Shown in pieces: positions 57,349 through 64,000 of a stretch of 64,000 nucleotides of DNA. Where the stretch lies: the NCBI GenBank assembly GCA_023053685.1, contig JALIGW010000003.1, forward strand, positions 139,757,626 to 139,821,625, written 5' to 3'. Origin of the DNA: Diadophis punctatus similis (taxonomy: Eukaryota; Chordata; Lepidosauria; Squamata; Dipsadidae). The notes below the pieces were generated by a model, which was not told the origin of the DNA, did not search any database, and worked only from the letters and a program-made list of their open reading frames with translations. The position numbers were made by a program, and so were the translations under genes. Each line of letters opens with the position of its first letter. Within the stretch, counting starts at the first letter, position 1.

Positions 57349-58359
57349 ATATTGGGAGATGAATAGAAAAGAAGAAAGGAAGAACTGAAAGATCACGCAG
57401 AGAAAATGTAATCAAATATCCCAGGAAAAAAAAAGGATTGTTACAAAAGATGGAAACAGAAAAAAGAATGGCACATGTCTTGTTGATAATATTGACTTTA
57501 CAATGTGTTCAAAGCAAACCTGAAATGACATTAGCAGAAAGCCAACTTATGTTGGTGAAAAAATGGAAATCAAATTGCTTCAAGTTACCAGGCATATATA
57601 CCTGATTAAAAATATTTCGGCCCCAAAGGCTGCAGATGACTAACCTCAGTTCCTGATTGTAGTCTTTAAACTACAGTATTTTTCTCTCATACTATCCCTA
57701 CTGCCCATCAAAAGCTAATATGAGGAGAATGAGGAGAATTCATGGTGCTTCCTGAAGGTACTTTTGCCTGGCTTCCAGAAGGAATAGATATTAAGCTATT
57801 GTAAATATTATTTCACCTTTCATATTCTATGAACCGCTGAACCTTTTATTTTTTCTGGCAGATGAAACAATTGCCAGCCCTACTTTTTCTTCTTCCACAG
57901 CATCTAATAATCAAGGGCAAAATATGCTCCATGGTAAAGATTTCCATTTTGCGATGGAAACTAAGAACAATTGACCCCCCACTCCATTTTAAAGACGGAG
58001 CACCATCAGTTTTGAGTCAAAACCGTGTTATTTATATGTGGCTCGCAAGGCATCCAATGAAACGGACAACCAAGGAAGCAGCTGTGGCTGGATTATTAAG
58101 TCATTTGTTCATTTCATTTCATTCCCTTTTTAACATTTCATTTCATTTCAGGCAGGACACTGCTTTTCTTCTTTCGTTTCTGAATTGTCCTTTCCTAAGG
58201 GATAATATTTCCGAGATTCGCACCCGCCCGTAACAACTGTTGCTTTATATCGCTTAACTACCGCTAAAATCTACACGTTAACCAAAATAATTTTGGCAGG
58301 CGGTTAAGCGCATCTCCCGTTTTCTCTTTAATTTAGTCCTATTCTTTCAGGGTCGCCCA
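57344..58359. other. No gene or recognised repeat
   Basis: A short degenerate (CATTT)n run lies at 58104-58150. The sequence becomes more GC-rich toward 58200. No supported exon. Confidence 0.4.
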
Positions 58360-58900
58360 CAATCAAGCATGCTTTGCGGAAAACCCCGGCACTTTCCCCA
58401 AATTTGCCTGCCAATCCGCCGCCCAGGATGCTCAAAGGCAGCCAAAAAATATAAAAATAAAAAACACCCTTTCCCACCGACTCGTTCCTCTCTACAGAGG
58501 TGAAGCCAGAACCCGAGGGAGGCAGCCTGGAGCGCGCATGCGCGCTTGTCAAAGCCGGCTCCCTTCGCTCTCGTTCCAGCTGGAAATCATTGCCCCTCTG
58601 AGCATGGCGTCCCCGTTGCCACGGCGACCGCCCGGGCGGCGCCAGCTGGGCCAAAGTGTGAATGGGTGATGTCACGAGCCAGGCGCCGGCCCGTCTGAGT
58701 AGCCTCAGCCAATGAATCAGCTGAGAACGGGAGCCCGGAAGCGGCGGAGAAAGTTCCGAGCTGGGCGCGAGAAGAGAAAGTGGTGCAAATTAAACCGCGG
58801 CGGTGAACTTTCCGTAACTTTCGCCGCCCTGGCCTGGGAAGGTGGCTTCTATAAAGGCGTTTGCTATAAAAGCTTTTCCCAATTGGAAGAATCTTTAACT
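58360..58900. promoter_or_regulatory. CpG-rich promoter-like block
   Basis: This is the only CpG-dense stretch without transposon ends. Motifs in order: an NRF1-like palindrome 'gcgcgcatgcgcgc' (58532-58545); an RFX X-box-like 'gttgccacggcgac' (58615-58628); a CRE-like TGATGTCA (58667-58674); CCAAT (58709-58713); and two plus-strand TATA-like words, TATAAA (58850-58855) and TATAAAA (58865-58871). The TATA words favour plus-strand transcription starting near 58880-58900. The RFX and CRE sites could also serve a minus-strand start. X-box plus CpG island would suit a cilia- or testis-expressed gene, but that is inference. No exon of a known gene is visible within the window on either side. Confidence 0.6.
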
Positions 58901-58922
58901 TTTGAATATCCAGTTTGACAAC

Positions 58923-59081
58923 ATGGAATTTGCAATCGAATTCCAGCAATTTAATCCGGGAAATAATCCTTCAAATTGTTTAAATCCCATTTCCCTTCTC
59001 TGTAAAACATTCGAATTTCACCTTTCGTCCACAGGTGCAGAGATAGAGCCGGAGACGAGAACTTTTTTGTGTGTTTTCTGA
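58923..59081 (+). CDS. Possible 52-codon small ORF just downstream of the promoter-like block
   Basis: The ATG at 58923 is about 50-60 bases after the second TATA-like word, and the frame ends at TGA 59079-59081. The product would be 52 residues (starting MEFAIEFQQFNPGNN) with no recognised domain, signal peptide or membrane segment. An acceptor-like 'ttcgtccacag|g' at about 59035 falls inside it, so part could be spliced. The only support is its position after the promoter-like block. It may simply be leader sequence of a non-coding or spliced transcript. Confidence 0.12.
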   Translation: MEFAIEFQQFNPGNNPSNCLNPISLLCKTFEFHLSSTGAEIEPETRTFLCVF

Positions 59082-62000
59082 CAGTTACTGCTGTGTGTGT
59101 TTTTTTTTAATAAAAAAAGCACGTAGCAGGCATGCAGTAAGCATTTCAGAGATTATTCTCACACCACACACCCCCAGCGTACAGAAACTGTTAGGAGGGA
59201 AAAAATGACTGGCCTCCTTTATAAAATGGTCGTTTTGTCATTGATGGTTTAAGTGAGCAGCTATGATCTATGCTTTAAGCCCCGTTCCTTTTTTTAGATG
59301 AGTTGCACTGGGCGTTAAGCAGGGTGCACTGTGTAGAATTGCCAGTTGTGTGATTCATTTGCCTTCTATTTACAATCGCACACGAACCTTATATTTACAG
59401 GCACATACACACAATTTCTTAAAGGGGGCAACATGGCACCCTTCTCCAGAAACCTCATATCCCAAGATACAAACTTAATTTCATGCAATGCCTGTTTACT
59501 TACAAGAATCTTGTTCAACTGCATTGTGTGAGTATAATTGTATCTACGTGCTTCTTGTTTAGATTTATTACCCACATTTCCTCTGGTCATTTCCCTGGAT
59601 TCTACCTGTAACCCATCAGAATAAACCATTTTCAGGCACTAACATATAATCAACTTTTCCCCAGAGCTTAGTTTCCAGCACCATCGTGGCTATTGCTACC
59701 TTCTTCTTGTTGCAAAGAAATCCTATTTAAAATCCTGCTACCGAAATAAAAGGTCACAGCTGTCCATGAGATGTATTCCGTTGCAGATTCACTTTACTGC
59801 AGTTCTCCAACGTAAAGCTCACTAGAAAAGTTGGACTGCTACCCAAAATTCTCAGTCAACCTCTAATCCAATACGCCAACATTCCCATCTTCCGCATCCA
59901 GTGAAAACTTTTTGCCTTTTTCATCATTCTATTTTTTAAATCTTGTTTCTCATTTTATGACTGGGCCTCTCAGTCCTCCAACTAAGATACTTACCGGTAA
60001 CTGGATTTGAGGTTTATTTGGTTTTCTGGATGCAACTATTGTGGTTTGCACCTTACCTTTAACCCTTATTCTCAAGACTTACTCAAACCTTAGTAGCATG
60101 TACAAACCAGATATTCAGGCTTTCTAGTATGATTCTGCCTTTCGCTAATCCATGTGGGTTACACCTAATAGTAGGTTTGCCCAGGGAAAACATTTCTGCT
60201 TGTGAAGGGGAGTACCTCCTCTATGCCCCTGTACCCCCCAGCACAGCCCATCTATTGCTGTCTACTCCTGCCCTGGAAATTGGGAAATCCTTCTCAACTA
60301 TGAAAAGGAAGTAACTAGAGTTAAATTCATATGCATGAATGTAATTTCTCTTTGTGCAAACTCCTATTGTCATCATGTCGAAAGAGAAATCCCACTGCAG
60401 ACTCAAAATTGTTGCTGCCCAAGACTGAGCCCTTAAGGTGCTCCTAATCACAGTTCCTAGGCTAAAACTCTGTGCTGTTTTCTGCACATGGAGATGCCAA
60501 TTTGTGCCAGCATCTGTTCTTCAGCCCTCGGTGTAATCTGAAGAATTTTGTTGCAAGGCATGTCTAGCTTTCACTTTTTTTTTATTTTTTGAATTGGTGA
60601 ATCATGTGACACTGTCCCTTTCTTAAAATCCCTTCTCAGTGTTAAGTGGGAGGGGTGTTCTCTTAACTCATTAATCCTTGTTACTAACAATAAGTAAAAG
60701 TGATGAAGCATAATAAAAGAACAAAGGATGCCATATATTTTGAGGTTCCCTGCAAGCTGCTTCCCAACTTTGCAACTGAACTATCAGACAAGCTTTTTTA
60801 GCAAACTGGATTCTGACTCAGCCATCAATCTTTCCCACAATCATACTTTAAGCAATTCCTTTTTAAAAAAATCACAATGGAAGAGATCAGGATCCAAAAT
60901 ATTTATCACAATACACCTTTCTGCCAGTAACCTCTTCATTTTAAAAACTGCAAAATTATAGAACTTTGGGGTATCCATTGCTTCTCACTGCAATCTTCAA
61001 ACTTACAGGATCCTGTTAGTATTCAGCCGTGAAGACTAGGTGCTCCATACTGACCTTGGAGAAGGTTCTTTGTTGGGCTATGACTTCCATCTTCATACTT
61101 GCAACTGTGTGCATATACTTATCATTGGTTTTCTTTCCCTCTGGTTATTTTATATTACCATAATTAGAGGTCTTGAGGTGAGCAGCCCAACAGCAGAATG
61201 CATCAGTAGGCTGATGAAATAGCCTGTGCAACTGACAGGTCACACATAGGTTAGGCAAACCATTATATTTTAAATATTTCAAGTGCAGAACAAAGTATTT
61301 GAAGTAACATATTCTACCACCCTACTTCTTCTGAAAGATAACCTATATATTGCATTGCAAAATGGGAGCTAGAAACTCATTTCAGTTGTAAAAGCCATAG
61401 TTATTAACATGGGTTCTAAAGAGAGCAAAAAAGAGCAGAATTGTAAAACACTAAAATCCCCCCACAATAGCTAAAGATAAATATAAAGAGGAATAACAAT
61501 GTAGTTTTTGTTATGAGAGTCCATGCAAAGGCCTTCACTCAGGACAGCCTAATAATGAAACCGTACCTGTACACCCAGACTCACACCCTCGTGTGTATCA
61601 TATAGTATTGTAAATGGAGGGCTTGCATTTGTGAGTAATTTAAACAGCAGGGTAGCATTTGTGACTGGGGCAATGTCACTTCAAAGAAGCCCAAACTGTT
61701 TCAGAAAGAGCAAGTCCACTGCTTGAAGGAGGGTTTTTCCCATTTCTTGGGATCCAAATTGTAGAACTTGCTCCGCATGCCTCGGAGAAGGTATCCAAAT
61801 GCAGAATTGGAAGTCTGCCAGCATCAGAAGTCAAGAAAGCAACAGAGGTTTGCTGTCATGGTGAGTGGGAGGGCGTTGAGGGTTGTTAATTAATTAATTT
61901 AAAACCTAGCTTCCCTCCGATAGCTTCCTTTCAAAACGGGCTGAGACGTATTGTCTCAAAAACAAAGACAAATGTTCACAAGTGCATGCACAGAAACACA

Positions 62001-62220
62001 TAGCAAAGAAATACATCTCGCTAGCTATTTATTTTCTCTTCTGTTTGTAAAGAGGGAAAGCTATAATTTTAATGGTGGTCCTGATGAATTCCGAGTAGAT
62101 GGGATGAAATAGTCAATTATCGGCCAACTTGAAAGAAAAGAGTCTTGATTGGCTAACAATTCTCTGTGCTCAGAGGATTGTCTGTACAGCAAGTGATGGT
62201 GGCTGATGGTTCTCTAAAAG
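59082..62220. other. No gene recognised
   Basis: About 3.1 kb of AT-rich, single-copy-looking DNA with no recognised repeat. A palindromic 'ttaccggtaa' with a minus-strand donor-like 'ccgGTAAGTat' lies at about 59991-60001. If the block at 58360 is a real promoter firing to the right, this would be its first intron or transcript body. I cannot show exons. Confidence 0.35.
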
Positions 62221-62228
62221 ATCTAGAC

Positions 62229-62570
62229 CAGGAGTGTCAAACTCAAGGCTGGTTCCGGCCCACGGGGTGTTTAGATCTGGCACGCAGGGCCACCCTGGAA
62301 ATAGCAAAGGATCAGCCCGTGGTGCCTCTGCCAGTGAAAACAGAGCTTGGGAGGGCCACGTGCGGCCCTCCCGAGCTCCGTTTTCATTGGCAGAGGATTG
62401 CAGGAGGCTGTCGCAGCTGAAAACAGAGCCCGTTTTCACTGGCAGAGCGCCCGGGCCACAACAGGCGCCCCCGACATGAATGATGTCGAGCTGGCCAAGG
62501 CCACCCCGGCTCCCCGAGGTCAAACACAACCCTGATGTGGCCCTCAATGAAATTGAGTTTGACACCCCTG
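62229..62570. mobile_element. Non-autonomous hAT element (family S), exact target duplication
   Basis: It runs from CAGGAGTGTCAAACTCAAGG to AGTTTGACACCCCTG. Identical ATCTAGAC duplications lie at 62221-62228 and 62571-62578, fitting the hAT target pattern nTCTAGAn. This 342-bp copy is the cleanest of its family here. Confidence 0.96.
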
Positions 62571-62591
62571 ATCTAGACTCTCTGAAATATA

Positions 62592-62622
62592 TATTTCATT
62601 ATCAGTAAAAATGTGTCACACA
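62592..62622 (+). mobile_element. 3'-end fragment of the second SINE family
   Basis: 'ttcattatcagtaaaaatg' and 'tgtcacacat' repeat the 3' end of the SINE at 62785. Only this end is present. Confidence 0.45.
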
Positions 62623-62784
62623 TAGAGAAAATAATTTGTCGTCTATAGCAACTGCCTGGATGACCCCTGGAGGGGCCGAAAGGCAAAAAGGAAGCAGTAT
62701 GCTCCCTCCCATATTTGGGTATACCAGGGTGATTCGACAAGAAAAAAACATATATAACCCTTCTCTGGTTCAAGCTGATACAGG

Positions 62785-62948
62785 AGGAGAGCCTGTGGCT
62801 TAGAGGTTAAAGGTACTGCCTTATAGGCAGGCTGCCCGGGTTCAAATCCCAGTAAGGGTATGGCTAGCTGATGAGAGCTAAATATTGTAGCTTGAAATAG
62901 CTAATACTAGTCTCCCTTCATTTTCATTATCAGTAAAAATGTGTCATA
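62785..62948 (+). mobile_element. tRNA-derived SINE (second family) with TG/TA tail
   Basis: A-box-like 'tgtggcttagaggttaaagg' and B-box-like 'gggttcaaatccc' are followed by 'gggtatggctagctgatgag', 'tagtctcccttcattttc', 'attatcagtaaaaatgtg'. It is the plus-strand counterpart of 37606-37775. Its tail runs into a TG/TA microsatellite. Confidence 0.8.
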
Positions 62949-62989
<41 letters not shown>

Positions 62990-63008
62990 ATATATATATA
63001 TATATATA
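62949..63008. repeat. (TG)n-(TA)n microsatellite
   Basis: About 13 TG units, a mixed TGTATG stretch, then about 10 TA units, continuing directly from the SINE tail. Confidence 0.95.
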
Positions 63009-64000
63009 ATGTGACAGCATTTATAATACATGAATATTCAAGTAGAACCACCTTTTAGTCAGATAACTCCAGATCAGTCTCAAATGGTTTCAAGCTGTTT
63101 TGAGCTGAAGTATATTTTAAACAGGATTGGGAGACAGGCTGGTTGCCTAGAAGAATCTTTAATCTACAGACTCTATTTTGAGACTAAGTTTGAAATGCAG
63201 GTTTATGCCAATTATGGTAATCTTTTTCTATTGCTCTTTCTTCCCATTGGCTGTTTGTTGTAACATCTTGCCTGATTAAAAGCTCCACACACGTCAATAG
63301 CTGGCATATTTTTCATGCCATTTTATCTGATCCTAAGGGGGAAAAACAGCTCTACCGTGGATTTGCTGGGGATGTTGGGATTATTTCTCCCCCCTCCCCT
63401 TTAAAGGGAATACTGCCATAGTACCCATCATGATTCTTGATACACAAGGAGCTACTGTCTCCTTATTCAGGCAGGCAATCCAAGTTTCCATAACTAGTTG
63501 CAGGTTAATTATATATAGCAATCTCTACACGTGGATCTTACTCACATAAGATTTTACTTGTCCAATATTAGCAATCTTTCCTCGGTAGAAAAATTCCATT
63601 TCAAGTTAGTGCCATGACGTGTCAGCATAAATGAATGAGTGATTGAATGCCTGAGCTAGATTTTTACCTGTTCGAATGCCAACCTGTGGAGTTTGCTGTC
63701 AGCCACAACCATCCGATGCCTCAGTTAGTGCAGATCAAACTGGTTTGTATATTCCAATGGTTCGTGCAAATGGCAATATTTTGTCATCCAAGACAATGTT
63801 TTCTTCTTGCCCTTTTCTACTGGTTGTCATTTGGGTGACAATACAAAGTAATGCAGGGCCAACTGGCCAATTTCCAAGTTGTGACTTTGCTGGTAATGGA
63901 CAATATAACACCTTTTAGAAAACAACTCAACAGGCAGCAATAAGGAACTCCTTCCCCCTGCAACTGTACAAAACCACATTGTGAAACCATTTATTTTTCA
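63009..64000. other. No gene or recognised repeat
   Basis: AT-rich; no supported exon to the window end. Confidence 0.4.

Noticed and set aside
59991..60001. Palindromic TTACCGGTAA with a donor-like GTAAGT as an exon boundary
   Set aside because: No open exon with an acceptor is evident on the minus strand; a lone donor word is weak evidence.

Overview
This looks like non-coding nuclear DNA from a squamate reptile, most likely a snake. The evidence is repeat content: CR1-L3 tails of the kind snakes carry ('Snake1', ending in ATTCT/AATAG arrays), CR1 and L2 LINE 3' ends, squamate tRNA-derived SINEs, long tetranucleotide arrays, and very many short hAT transposons. I found no convincing exon of a conserved host protein. 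Nearly every long open frame is a by-product of a transposon or a microsatellite.

Layout. 1-12 kb: LINE ends, several hAT miniatures (one with a nested SINE), GGAA arrays, and a 166-bp direct duplication 2 kb apart. 12-24 kb: a SPIN-like hAT element, a 767-bp hAT element carrying a promoter/first-exon-like segment, a complex TCTA array, a probable solo LTR, and hAT and SINE copies. 24-33 kb: CR1 ends, TA-flanked miniatures, and a mariner fold-back built from two opposed transposase 3' ends. 32.5-34.1 kb: a nested stack, with a rearranged gypsy-type pol fragment inside a hAT element inside a CR1. 35-45 kb: a CR1 ORF2 C-terminal frame still open, Snake1 and L2 tails, and a cluster of hAT miniatures, one inserted in another transposon. 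45.5-46.1 kb: a solo LTR with a 5-bp target duplication. 47.9-48.6 kb: a second hAT element with a first-exon-like segment. 49.4 kb: a perfect 21-bp hairpin. 50.6-51.3 kb: a 731-bp hAT element with internal tandem units. 58.4-58.9 kb: the only good candidate host regulatory element, a CpG-rich promoter-like block with RFX-, CRE-, CCAAT- and TATA-like motifs.

The main theme is hAT activity. At least 17 elements have identifiable ends and exact or near-exact 8-bp target duplications. Several families with different terminal repeats share internal modules: a palindrome centred on TGCGCATGCGCA (NRF1-like), CRE-like TGACGTCA, and YY1-like AAGATGGCGGC. Two carry segments resembling captured host first exons, and one carries a retrotransposon pol fragment. 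This suggests modular, gene-capturing hAT elements that distribute CpG-rich promoter-like cassettes. Family names are from memory and motif recognition; no database search was possible.
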